The translations under genes and the position numbers were made by a program. From contig CAWCQU010000004.1 of assembly GCA_963797765.1 (NCBI GenBank), forward strand, positions 248,001-312,000: 64,000 bases of DNA, in the 5' to 3' direction. Source of the DNA: JBGPTK01 sp963797765 (lineage in GTDB: Bacteria > Acidobacteriota > Terriglobia > Acidiferrales > UBA7541). Below, piece after piece: positions 53,401 to 61,620 of the stretch (its first letter is position 1; each line of letters starts with the position of its first letter). Below the pieces are notes generated by a model. The model made no database searches, was not told the origin of the DNA, and was given only the letters and a program-made list of their open reading frames with translations.

Positions 53401-54024
53401 GGCCCGGGTCTGAGTCCCTTCAATACTCACTTGAACTATGGGGATTCGGCATTCGATGCGCGGCATCGATTGGTGCTCAGCTATACGTATGACATCCCGA
53501 GCTTGCAGCGCATTGCTCCCTGGCTGCCCAGCCGGGTTGCCAATGGCTGGCGGTTCGGCGGGATCACCACCTTCCAGGGTGGCTTCCCCATTTACTTGGC
53601 CGAATTGGACAGCAACTCGATGACTTGCAGCGGTAACTGGCAGTTCTACGCCTGCCCGGATCGGCCGAATCAAATCGCGCCGGTCAAGCTGCTCGATCCT
53701 CGCAACTCTCCGAACCACCTCGTGTTCGACCCAAGCTCTTTTGCTCCGGAAGCTTTGGGCCAGCTCGGGAACGTGAGCCGCAGCGCGGTTCATGCCCTCG
53801 GGATCAACAACTGGGATTTCCAGTTCTCCAAGGACACGAAGTTCACCGAATCAACGTCGCTTGAATTGCGCGTGGAACTCTTCAACATGTGGAACCACAC
53901 GCAGTTCGATAGCGTCGCGGCCGGTTCGTTTGACAACAACGTGCTCGACAACGGGACCTTTGGTGAAACCTTCGCCACCAAGCCTGCTCGCATCATGCAG
54001 CTTGCGGCGAAGTTCATCTTCTAA
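50485..54024 (+). CDS. Oar-like TonB-dependent receptor with carboxypeptidase-regulatory-like domain
   Basis: 1179 residues from ATG 50485, with AGAGGAGAATCG before it; the longer frame from 50422 is rejected. Signal peptide KLGALLVAFALLTAGAARA, then a carboxypeptidase-regulatory-like domain (LYGGIRGIVTDSTGASIPDVTITAT, LLAGNYKIVAVKANFK). The plug follows (KFIVDMPLNGRNWIQLQQLQPGV, FLINGTDSNDLPLN, EFQLITNTINPEYGRNSGG), and then a long barrel ending RIMQLAAKFIF. It is not a close copy of the receptor at 2712-5903. It probably imports a complex nutrient; the sigma54-type promoter upstream suggests control by an enhancer-binding protein. A strong terminator follows the stop. Confidence 0.9.
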   Translation: MYKSNLFLKLGALLVAFALLTAGAARADQLYGGIRGIVTDSTGASIPDVTITATDTDTGISKTVSSGSDGSYELLNLLAGNYKIVAVKANFKTSTVAGIKVTVNVTYVANVQLEVGAVTQQVNVEAAAAQVETTSMQLGGTLESKFIVDMPLNGRNWIQLQQLQPGVQSASDRFGTGSGGTNFSTNGGQTQQNSFLINGTDSNDLPLNTALVIPSPDAIGEFQLITNTINPEYGRNSGGILNAVIKSGTNHFHGDGFNFYRDTSMNARTFFQPQPTIFHQNQFGGTIGGPVWKDHTFGFFSYQGTRASQPSANGTGSTTVFNAAQRAGTFKSAAGAIQVASNNPAPIPLFGDSASPCPVSGGVRCAAGTTYKSLFSTGTIPTQDFNTLSSNLVNQFVPLPNNGNNFTFNPSRSVSADQYIYRVDHTFSQHDSLWFYNFIQTNPVTDSLPFTGSTLPGFAQVSTSHIKQDTAAWTHTFNGSTLNELRFGYTRFNFVAVQPENIVLPSSLGFQINPQDPAVASIPRITVNGFFNLGFSSNGPQPRIDQTYQLTDNFSKVVGKHTLKMGFEGRRFEVSNPFFGNHNGRYIFSSANPFSSGNAGADFLLGLPSTYAQSSGGFISARAYQMYSYIQDQFKLRPNLTLTYGIGMQIDTPMSDLANGGVAINCFVPFQQSKAFPNAPVGLNFPGDPNCNSAGYGSHYNQFGPRLGFAYSPDWGRLTGGPGKTSIRGGFGIYYNRSEEELLLQNLGAPPFSLVDAGIADVGGHPSFSAPFTDVACVGSNLAPIPGCVSSNTFLPGQPAAPTSIANKYPFTPPQPGSNPNFANFEPMGLNIIDPNFRSPYSENFNLTVERELPGRTILSVAYVGSVAHHLIAETEVNHIINPANCLADPACAADPNDAVVLGSQQSNFPYPGQTFATVGQQSSFGNSNYNSLQITANKQMSHGLTFLAAYTYSHSMDIGSSFENSGFGGLGGPGLSPFNTHLNYGDSAFDARHRLVLSYTYDIPSLQRIAPWLPSRVANGWRFGGITTFQGGFPIYLAELDSNSMTCSGNWQFYACPDRPNQIAPVKLLDPRNSPNHLVFDPSSFAPEALGQLGNVSRSAVHALGINNWDFQFSKDTKFTESTSLELRVELFNMWNHTQFDSVAAGSFDNNVLDNGTFGETFATKPARIMQLAAKFIF

Positions 54025-54051
54025 CCAAACCGTCCATCCGTAGTCGGAAAA

Positions 54052-54090
54052 GGGCGCCCCAGCTTGAACTCCGGGGCGCCCTTTTCTTTT
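54052..54090 (+). terminator. Intrinsic terminator of the Oar-like receptor gene
   Basis: GGGCGCCCC (54052-54060) and GGGGCGCCC (54073-54081) pair around a 12-nt loop, followed by TTTTCTTTT, 28 nt after the stop. Confidence 0.85.
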
Positions 54091-54313
54091 CCGTCACCGT
54101 TTGTCGAAACTTCCCGTCTCGCGAGGGTGCCCCATCCTTCCTGGCTTCATCTGTTCAGTCCCATGACATCCTTTGCACTTTCGCGTGCGCTGCACGCGCG
54201 AGGGGGGGTGAAAAGAGCGATGGCATGAAAGACTATGGAGATTCACGAGCAGCAGGTTCGGTTTGTGGTGGTGGTGGTGATTGGTGGTGGTGGTGACGCA
54301 GCGCTTTGCCCGG

Positions 54314-54748
54314 CTAGCTTGCATTTTGCGCGCGCTCGCCGCCAAATTCTTCTTCGATATGCGCGAAAATCTCGTCCCGGATTCTTCGAAAGACGGCCAG
54401 CTTTTCTTCGCGCGTGCCTTCCGCTGCGGCCGGATCCTCCAAATCCCAGTGCAGAAATTTGTACGCGCTCGGAAAAATAGGACACTTCTCCTTCGCGTTC
54501 GAACAGACAGTAACCACATACTGCACCGGTGTGCCCAGCAGATCCTGAACATCCTTCGATCGCTGCCCGGAAATGTCGATCCCCGCTTCCTGCATCGCCT
54601 CGGTCGCCAGGGGATTCACCCCCTTCGGCGCGATTCCAGCGCTAAGCACTTCGAACCGTTCTCCCGCAATTTGCCGCAGGAATCCTTCCGCCATCTGGCT
54701 TCGCGCGGAATTGCCCGTGCAAAGAAACAACACCTTCGGTTTGCTCAT
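54314..54748 (-). CDS. arsC: Arsenate reductase (thioredoxin-coupled, low-Mr phosphatase type)
   Basis: 144 residues from ATG 54748, which overlaps the arsR stop (TGATG); the longer frame to 54778 is rejected. The P-loop VLFLCTGNSARSQMAEG carries the catalytic Cys (CX5R form), and VQYVVTVCSNAKEKCPIFP carries the two further Cys used in the thiol relay. WDLEDPAAAEGT holds the general-acid Asp. It reduces arsenate to arsenite. Translationally coupled to arsR. Confidence 0.92.
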   Translation of the reverse strand: MSKPKVLFLCTGNSARSQMAEGFLRQIAGERFEVLSAGIAPKGVNPLATEAMQEAGIDISGQRSKDVQDLLGTPVQYVVTVCSNAKEKCPIFPSAYKFLHWDLEDPAAAEGTREEKLAVFRRIRDEIFAHIEEEFGGERAQNAS

Positions 54749-55080
54749 CAGAGTTTTCCTTTTGGGGGAGCGCAACATACCCCCGCCTTGGCCGCTCTAT
54801 GATCATCGCCGGAAATTTCCGGCACATCTCGAAAGCACTCTTTCAAGCATTGGATCAGGCTGCGATGGAATGCGGTTTTCGCGGGAGCCAGGCGGTAGTA
54901 ATTCCACAATCCATCCCGCCGCCCGAGAATCAGCCCCGCCCGCCGCAGATAGGCCAGGTGCCGCGAGGCTGTCGGCTGCGGCACTCGCGTCGCGCTCACC
55001 AGGTCGCAAACGCACATTTCGCCTTTCAGCAGCAGGTGAAGAATCCGCAGCCGCGTGCGGTCCGAAAATGCCCGGAACAT
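54748..55080 (-). CDS. arsR: ArsR-family arsenic-responsive repressor
   Basis: 110 residues. Winged helix FSDRTRLRILHLLLKGEMCVCDLVSATRVPQPTASRHLAYLRRAGLI, with the arsenite-binding motif CVCDL in the recognition region. The C-terminus GVCCAPP has another Cys pair. A perfect operator palindrome lies in the divergent region towards arsM. The stop overlaps the arsC start. It derepresses the island when arsenite binds. Confidence 0.92.
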   Translation of the reverse strand: MFRAFSDRTRLRILHLLLKGEMCVCDLVSATRVPQPTASRHLAYLRRAGLILGRRDGLWNYYRLAPAKTAFHRSLIQCLKECFRDVPEISGDDHRAAKAGVCCAPPKGKL

Positions 55081-55179
55081 CAGGTTGACGTTCGATATGC
55101 TTCGTTCCGGTCTTCAATTTAAATCCGCCTTGTCTATGTAAGTTCTGGCTTTCGGAGTCATGTGCTGGAACTGATTTCT

Positions 55180-55208
55180 TTCTGCGCTCTCCGCTCCTCT
55201 GCGGTAAT
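55180..55208. repeat. TTCTGCGCTCTCCGC...TCTGCGGTAA repeat (copy 2)
   Basis: Matches 11211-11237; it lies in the leader of arsR. Confidence 0.5.
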
Positions 55209-55233
55209 CAGACACTCGAATCCGAATTCATAT

Positions 55234-55262
55234 TTGACTATATTCGCCTAAGCGAATATAGT
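55234..55262 (+). promoter_or_regulatory. arsM promoter overlapped by a perfect ArsR operator
   Basis: Arms ACTATATTCGC (55237-55247) and GCGAATATAGT (55252-55262) are a perfect 11-bp inverted repeat around CTAA. The same bases hold TTGACT (55234-55239), 17 nt, TATAGT (55257-55262), so a bound repressor would cover both promoter hexamers. arsM starts 60 nt downstream. Confidence 0.8.
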
Positions 55263-55321
55263 ATCAGTCAGAAATGGTTGCAACGAGAATCTTCGTTATC
55301 GACATGCCAGAAGGAGCGCGC

Positions 55322-56177
55322 ATGAACGACCAGGAGATCAAGCAAACTGTGAAGGAAAAATATGGAGAGGCTGCTACGCGCGCCGCCTCTGGGAACCGCT
55401 CTTCCTGCTGCGGCTCGTCCGCCTCGCCCGCATCCTCAGCAGCGCCGGCTAGCTCTTGCTGCGGCGGCGATCCCATCACTTCCAATTTGTACAATGAAGG
55501 CCAAACCGCTCAACTGCCCGAGCAGGCCGTTCTCGCCTCGCTCGGCTGCGGCAATCCCACCGCGCTTGCCGAATTGCATCCCGGCGAAGTCGTGCTCGAT
55601 CTTGGCTCCGGCGGCGGCATTGATGTTCTCCTTTCCGCCCGGCGCGTCAGTCCAGGCGGAAAAGCCTACGGCCTCGATATGACCGATGAAATGCTGGCGC
55701 TCGCTCGCGAGAATCAGAAGAAATCAGGCCAGCAAAACGTGGAATTCCTGAAGGGTGAAATCGAAAATATTCCCGCTGCCCGATAATTCCGTGGATGTCG
55801 TGATTTCCAATTGCGTGATCAATCTTTCCGCGGACAAGGGAAAAGTTCTCCGCGAAGCCTTCCGCGTTCTGCGCCCCGGTGGCAGATTCGCAGTCTCTGA
55901 TGTGGTGGTAAAGGGCGAAGTCCCCGCGGAAATCCGCCGCAATATCGAACTGTGGGTCGGCTGCGTGGCAGGCGCGCTGGAAGAATCGCAGTACCACTCG
56001 CTGCTCAACGCGGCGCACTTTGAGCAAATTTCCATCGAACCGACTCGCGTCTATCGCGTCGAAGATGCCCGCCAGTTTCTCGCCGCCCAAGGAATCGACG
56101 CCGATTCCATCGCCGCGCAAGTCGACGGCAAATTCATGAGCGCCTTCATCCGCGCCAAAAAGCCGCTCTCCCACTAA
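55322..56177 (+). pseudogene. arsM: Arsenite S-adenosylmethionine methyltransferase, frameshifted
   Basis: Start ATG 55322 (GAAGGAGCG upstream). The first frame has a Cys-rich N-terminus (SSCCGSS, SSCCGGD), LASLGCGNP, SAM motif VVLDLGSGGGIDVLLSA and GLDMTDEMLALARENQ, and stops at 55786. The second frame continues with PLPDNSVDVVISNCVINLS and LWVGCVAGALEESQYHSL, giving the Cys in NCVINL and VGCVAG used for arsenite binding. One extra C in CCC (55772-55774) breaks the join GEIENI-PLPDNSV; removing it gives an ArsM of about 285 residues. It methylates arsenite to volatile or less toxic forms. It is divergent from arsR. Sequencing error cannot be excluded. Confidence 0.9.
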
Positions 56178-56198
56178 TATTCCATTCCGAAAATATCG

Positions 56199-56242
56199 AG
56201 GGTGCCCCATCCTTCCCGGCCTCATCATCGGGAAGGGTGGGG
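56199..56242. repeat. GGGTGCCCCATCCTTCCCGG...CGGGAAGGGTGGGG repeat (copy 2)
   Basis: Same unit as 26341-26380; it follows the arsM stop and could serve as a hairpin terminator between convergent arsM and glpK. Confidence 0.65.
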
Positions 56243-56314
56243 TTCTTAGAATTTAGATCTTAGAACTTCACAAATTTCCCGAAATCGTATCCACACCCCA
56301 CTCCCGCCGCTCAC

Positions 56315-57839
56315 CTAATTTTCCCCACCGCTCGACGCTTCCTCCACCCAATCAAACGATCGCGTCACAGCCTTTTTCCAAAGCCGGTAAAATTCCTCGC
56401 GGGTCTTCTGTTCCATCGCGGGCTTCCAGGTTTCACCAACTGCCCAATTCGCTCGAAGTTCATCGGTACTCTTGAAAAACCCCACCGCCAGTCCCGCAGC
56501 ATATGCCGCACCCAGCGCGGTAGTTTCCTTCACAGCCGGTCGAACCACGGGCCGGTTTAAAATATCCGCCTGGAACTGCATCAAAAGATTGTTTTCCACC
56601 ATTCCGCCGTCGGCACGGACCACATCGATCGGAATCTTCGAATCCTGCTCCATCGCTTCGATCACCTCGCGCGTCTGAAAAGCGCTGGCCTCCAGAACCG
56701 CCCTCGCCAGGTGCCCTTTGTTCGCATAGCGCGTAAGGCCCGCAATCACGCCGCGCGCGTTCGCCTTCCAGTACGGCGCGTACAATCCCGAAAAAGCCGG
56801 AACAAAATAAACTCCGCCATTGTCCTGTACCGTGAGCGCCAGCGTTTCGATGTCTGAGCTTTTCTCGATCAGTCCCAGGTTATCGCGCATCCATTGCACC
56901 AGTGCGCCGGTGATCGCGACGCTTCCTTCCAGCGCATAGCGCGCGGGTTCGCGCCCCATTTGGTAAGCCACGGTAGTCAGCAGGCCGCAATTCGATTGCA
57001 CCGGCTCCGTGCCGGTATTCATCAACAAAAAACATCCGGTGCCATATGTGTTCTTCGCTTCGCCCGGCTCGAAACACGCCTGGCCCACCAGAGCGGCTTG
57101 CTGATCACCCAGGATTCCGGCAATCGGTACGCCGCGAATCGCGTCCGGTCGCGCGGTACCGTAAATTTCGCTACTCGATCGGATTTGCGGAAGCATTTGT
57201 TCCGGGATTCTGAAATCGGCAAGAATATCTTCGTCCCACGCCAGGGTGCGCAGATTCATCAGTTGCGTCCGGCTGGCATTGGTTAGATCGGTGGCGTGGA
57301 CCCCGCCTTCGGCCCCGCCCGTCAATTTCCACAATAAAAATGTATCCACGTTGCCGAAAATAATTTCGCCCGCTTCCGCCTGCTCTCGCACTCCGCGAAT
57401 ATTTTCAAGCAGCCAGCGTAATTTCAAACTGCTGAAATAAGTCGCCAGGGGAAGCCCCGTCCGCGAACGGTAGCGGTCCTGTCCGCCGTCTCGAGCGAAT
57501 TCGGCCACCGCATCTTCCACGCGAGTGTCCTGCCACACCACGGCGTTGCACACTGACTCGCCGGTTCTGCGATTCCACAAAATCGTGGTCTCCCGTCTGG
57601 TTTGTGATTCCGATCGCCGCCAAATCTGTCGGCGCAAGTCCGCGTTGCTGCATCGCGTCGGCAATCACTTCCTGCGTCCGCCGCCAGATTTCCTCTGGAT
57701 CGTGTTCCACCCACCCGGGCCGGGGATAAATCTGTTCGTGCTCTCTCTGCGTCGAGCAGACGATTCTCCCGCTCCGGTCAAACACGATAAATCGGGTGCT
57801 CGTGGTTCCCTGATCGATCGCCCCCACATAACTCGCCAC
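56315..57839 (-). pseudogene. glpK: Glycerol kinase, frameshifted
   Basis: The first frame starts MASYVGAIDQGTTSTRFIVFD (FGGY ATP-site motif) and runs to AAIGITNQ. The second frame continues with ETTILWNRRTGESVCNAVVWQDTR, GNVDTFLLWKLTGG, ILGDQQAALVGQ, YGTGCFLLMNTG, and the FGGY C-terminal motifs VPAFSGLYAPYWKANARGVIAGLTR and VRADGGMVENNLLMQFQADIL. The junction has one extra base at 57596-57597 (CAGACGGGAG for CAGCGGGAG). Without it the protein is about 505 residues, normal for GlpK. It would make glycerol 3-phosphate; no glpF or glpD is next to it. Intact apart from this base, so sequencing error is likely. Confidence 0.9.
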
Positions 57840-57981
57840 GAATAAGCCCTCCCGTTTCCCGGTTGCACAGGGTAAGTTGACACGAGATTGTACGCCCGGC
57901 CCGGCACGGACCTATCGAACAGTTTTCTTTTGTAGGATTTTTCAACCGGCAGGATTTAGCGGCAGTAACAAAAAAGACTCG

Positions 57982-58734
57982 TCAGAAGAAATCGTGGGTT
58001 GATACCGGCTCAGGTAGCTTGCCAAGTGAGTGATAGAGGGCCAGTTCGAGTACCCGATAGGTGCGAAAGCCGTAGGATTTTCTCATGGTGACTTTAGCCT
58101 TGTTGTTCAGGCCCTCTACGACCCCACTGGAAATCAGCTTTTGAGCCCGGAAGTACTTAAGAATTAGCTCCCGATGCTGGCGAAGCGAGCGGGCGATCTT
58201 CTTCATGGGCTCGATGCGGGAACGCCTGGTTTGGCGGCACCCCTCGTCCAGAAATTTGCCGGCCCAGGCGGGCGAGTCGTACTCCCAGAGTTGTTGGAAG
58301 GCCTTCTTGAGAAGGTAAGCCCGGACAGTCTTCAGGTTATACCGAAGCAGGTCGCGCAGGCGGAAGCGCTGCTCCTCCCTCAGATTCTCTTCGCGTTTGA
58401 GCAGGAGCCATCGCGACTTCTTCAGTAGCGGTGTCCGGCCTCCGCTCGCCATCCGGCGCGATTCTCCGGCGCGGACTTCGTCGAGGGCCTTGTTCATTTT
58501 CGCGACGATATGGAAACGGTCGAGAATATGCAGGGCCTCGGAACAGTTCTCACGGATGACTTTCAGGTAGGGTTCCCACATGTCTGAGAACGTCCAGGGT
58601 TTCAACGAGAGGTTCCGAGAGGAAGCACGTTGACCACGCCGGGAGCGGCGGAATCGTAAACGTTGCGCGACTGATCGGGCGGAATCGGCCGATGCGGATA
58701 TTGAGATGACCAGGCGCAAAGCATTTCCGGCCAT
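57982..58734 (-). mobile_element. Truncated ISL3-family transposase
   Basis: 250 residues of which about the last 200 match ISL3 transposases: FSDMWEPYLKVIRENCSEALHILDRFHIVAKMNKALDEVR (a DDE aspartate in LDRFH), WEYDSPAWAGKFLDEGC, and SSGVVEGLNNKAKVTMRKSYGFRTYRVLELALYHSLG with the final Glu. The zinc-finger, helix-turn-helix and first catalytic Asp part is missing. The first about 45 residues (RLRFRRSRRGQRASS) are not transposase-like and probably belong to flanking DNA. It is inactive as it stands. No clear terminal inverted repeats were seen. Confidence 0.8.
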
Positions 58735-58793
58735 TCTACGACTACGGGACCGTAGCTACAGAAAACCGATTGAATAAGTGCAGTGGAAGGCCC

Positions 58794-59309
58794 TTAGGGC
58801 TTTGCGGACAGCGGCTGCCAGAGCTCAATCTTATTCCCATCCAGGTCATAGATCCAGGCAAAGCGACCGTAGGATTCATTCATTCGTTTGGGATCAATCT
58901 TTACTCCCTCTTGTGTTAAGCGGTCGAGCAAAGCATCCAGATCGTCCACGATGTAGTTGATCATGAACGGTGCGTGGCTGGGATCGAAATAGTTAGTGGA
59001 GGCGGGAAAAACAGACCAAACTGTAACGTGTTCCTTCTGCGGGTCGTCGTGTTCGCGCCACGGAAGCATCACGCCTTGGCCTTTGTCAGCGAGTCCAAGA
59101 TGCTTCGAATACCATTCGCGCATCTGATCACGATTAGCGGATTTAAAGAAGACACCGCCGATTCCAAGGATGCGCCCGCGCTGCTCCATTTTGACAGGCG
59201 GCTTCGACTTTTCAGGTTGCGGAGATTGCACTGCCTGTCCTCCTTTTGAACAGACCGAGATGAGCAACAGCGAGCCGAGCGCAATTCTGCTCCACGGTAT
59301 TCCTTGCAT
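58794..59309 (-). CDS. Secreted VOC-family (glyoxalase/bleomycin-resistance-like) protein
   Basis: 171 residues. The N-terminus (RIALGSLLLISVC) is a signal or lipoprotein leader, possibly with Cys as the anchor. The rest is one VOC domain: ILGIGGVFFKSANRDQMREWYSKHLGL, PFMINYIVDDLDALLDRLTQEGVKI and FAWIYDLDGNKIELWQPL, with the metal-ligand Glu near the end. Substrate unknown. A transposase remnant lies directly downstream. Confidence 0.82.
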   Translation of the reverse strand: MQGIPWSRIALGSLLLISVCSKGGQAVQSPQPEKSKPPVKMEQRGRILGIGGVFFKSANRDQMREWYSKHLGLADKGQGVMLPWREHDDPQKEHVTVWSVFPASTNYFDPSHAPFMINYIVDDLDALLDRLTQEGVKIDPKRMNESYGRFAWIYDLDGNKIELWQPLSAKP

Positions 59310-59763
59310 GTATGGATTATAAAAGTTTTCATGGATTATACAAGTTTCGATTCGAATGGAGAAAACGGTTCGCTCAAGGTTCGCCGCGATTCACCCTTTC
59401 TAGGTCGCGCATCAGGTCTCGAACTGGCTTGGCATCGCCCGCAGAGAATCAGGCTTGCGGGATCGCAAAGTATCCCAGATTGCGTGTTCATCGGCACGAG
59501 GCGCGGATGACCCCTGCAAAACGGCGTAGCATTTACCGGAGGGGGCAAACTGGTTCGAAGGGCAACTGGCTACGCACTGCAAAACCCTGAAGCTGCGCTA
59601 TCCCGCATCGAGTTCGCGGGCTGCGCGAGCCGAGCTCGCGGCCGCCATTGGAGCGTATCAGTGACCCACAGATTTTTCCGACGAGGCACAAAAAAAGAAC
59701 TTGGGAGGGCTCCGATGAATTCCGGAACCCGCTACTCGAAGCCCTCCCTCTTTCCGAAACCAA
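59310..59763 (+). other. 454-bp spacer without recognisable gene
   Basis: Short open frames on both strands (for example from 59312 and 59648) do not resemble any family I know and lack ribosome sites. No tRNA fold or clear repeat was found. Confidence 0.5.
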
Positions 59764-61404
59764 CTATTGCTTTGGCGGTTCGTCAGCCTTCTGTTGTGAG
59801 ACTTGCTTTTTGCTGCCTGCATTTACGCGAGCCAGAAACGGCATGAACGGGCTGATCTGGAACGGTTGCCGGTCAGCACCCTCCACCAAGGCAACAGGCT
59901 TCGTCTTCATCATATCCACCTGATTGCTCCACGGATCCATTTTCACGCGTGAACCAATCGGCAGTGCCGCAATTTCCGCACCCTTGGCGGAAACGGGAGC
60001 GGAGTGCGGCGCGTTGCCGGTGATCTGCGCCGCCAGGATTGCGCGGCTTTCCAGGTGCGGGCTCACCAGGTTCGGCAGGATCTTCGATTGTGTATCGATC
60101 AGTGCCAGGAAGGCGCCCGCGCCGGCCAATTTATCCTTGTACGGAGACTTCTTCAAAATCTCCATGGCCTTCGCATTGGCCGCCTGCTCTCCGGCTGGAT
60201 CGATCGGATAGTCGAAGTGCGTGAATTTTCCGTCGGTCGGGAAAATGCTCCAGTTGCTGAATGCCCATTGATCGCCCATCACGTGCCCGGTAGCTACGTG
60301 TCCCAGTTCGTGCGCCAGAACCGTGGCGAGGCTCGCTTCGTCCGGCAAAACGTCCAGCAAGCCGCGGCTGACGATAATGGTGTGGCCGATGGTGAACGAT
60401 TCCAATGTGGACGTAAGCAGAACCCGGCACTTCACCTCCGGCTCGATATCCAGGTTGTTGCTGACTTCCAGATTGTTCGCCACTGTTAGCAGAATTTTAT
60501 CCAGTTGCCCCGAAGGCGCCAACAGCCCGGATGACTCCAAGCGGTCCACGGCGTTCCCTTCCGCTTCGCGGCTGCGTGCCCGCTCGCTTTCTTCCGGCGT
60601 GCGGTCCGCTTCCGTTTCTACTTTCGCGTTATAACCCCACAGGCGGGTCTGCGCACGGAATCGCACGCGGGTCCAAAGTAAATCGCTCGCTTCCGCTTCC
60701 GCGCTGTAGATGTAAGCAGGCACCCAAAGGCCAGGTCCGGCGTTCACGCGCCAGCTATCGAAATGTGGCCGCAATCCTTTCGGATTATCCGGAGCGTTCG
60801 TGCCGTCAAATCGCACGATCGTGAAATCTTGGTCTTCCGCCCAGATGCGCCCAAGAAATCGTTCCCGAACGTCTTTATCCGTCGGATACACATCGAACAC
60901 CAGGCAGCGCACATCGCCCAGGTATTCCCGGCGCACATAGTTCAGCTTATAGTGCTGCCGGTCGAATCCTTTCGAATCCACGTAAATCATTTGCAAGAAT
61001 CCGTTCGGCGCGGTCGATTTCGGAAACGACTCGCTCAACCCGCCCTTTTTCAGATCATCATCGGACTTCCCATGCATCCAGCCGCCTTTCTTTTTGGGCT
61101 GCTCGTCCGTGGCCGCCGGAACGGTAGAAGGCTCCCGGACGGAATTCTGGCTCAGGTTCGCCTGCCCCAGAAAGTAATGATCGGTGGCGGGAACCATGCC
61201 CAATGTCGAGTCCGAACGCATGTCTTGCACATACGTTTCAATAATCGGATTGTACTGGCGAAGCGAGGCCGAAAGTTGATTCTCCCGCGCGAAAATGCGG
61301 TCGATCGTTTGATCGAGGCTGAGAGACTGTCCCTGCACAGCCCATCCCGTCATTCCCGCGGCAAGCGTCACCACCAGCAGCACAGCATTTCTTAAAGTTC
61401 GCAT
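59764..61404 (-). CDS. Secreted M48-family metalloprotease
   Basis: 546 residues. A signal peptide (NAVLLVVTLAAGMTGWAVQGQ) is followed by a long N-terminal domain of about 280 residues (DRQHYKLNYVRREYLGDVRCLVFDVYP), then the M48 catalytic part: HTIIVSRGLLDVLPDEASLATVLAHELGHVATGH gives the zinc motif HExxH, with a later conserved Glu. The C-terminus FLARVNAGSKKQVSQQKADEPPKQ is polar. It probably trims or controls outer-membrane or periplasmic proteins. Longer than BepA and with an unusual N-terminal half. Confidence 0.88.
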   Translation of the reverse strand: MRTLRNAVLLVVTLAAGMTGWAVQGQSLSLDQTIDRIFARENQLSASLRQYNPIIETYVQDMRSDSTLGMVPATDHYFLGQANLSQNSVREPSTVPAATDEQPKKKGGWMHGKSDDDLKKGGLSESFPKSTAPNGFLQMIYVDSKGFDRQHYKLNYVRREYLGDVRCLVFDVYPTDKDVRERFLGRIWAEDQDFTIVRFDGTNAPDNPKGLRPHFDSWRVNAGPGLWVPAYIYSAEAEASDLLWTRVRFRAQTRLWGYNAKVETEADRTPEESERARSREAEGNAVDRLESSGLLAPSGQLDKILLTVANNLEVSNNLDIEPEVKCRVLLTSTLESFTIGHTIIVSRGLLDVLPDEASLATVLAHELGHVATGHVMGDQWAFSNWSIFPTDGKFTHFDYPIDPAGEQAANAKAMEILKKSPYKDKLAGAGAFLALIDTQSKILPNLVSPHLESRAILAAQITGNAPHSAPVSAKGAEIAALPIGSRVKMDPWSNQVDMMKTKPVALVEGADRQPFQISPFMPFLARVNAGSKKQVSQQKADEPPKQ

Positions 61405-61620
61405 GGTTTCTCCGGCAGAGGAAGTTCTAGTACTACGGCTCCTACTTTACCTTAGAACTGGCCTACTCGGGCGGGGGTTTGTCCTTCTAATCAATAGCTC
61501 TCTCGCATGGAAAAGCAATCCCAAGAATCCTGTATGTCATGGGTTTTTGGAACGCCGGGGATTCCTACACCCCCAACACACAGTGACGAATAGACTTACC
61601 ACCCGGCCCGATCGCCCCTC

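Noticed and set aside
55761..55800. Programmed frameshift in arsM
   Set aside because: ATTCCCGCTG is not a classical slippery site (such as A AAA AAG), no stimulator was seen, and three other genes in the window have the same type of single-base insertion, so error or mutation is the simpler reading.
59520..59600. tRNA-like stretch with GGTTCGAAGGGC
   Set aside because: The supposed T-arm does not pair, and no acceptor or anticodon stem could be built around it.
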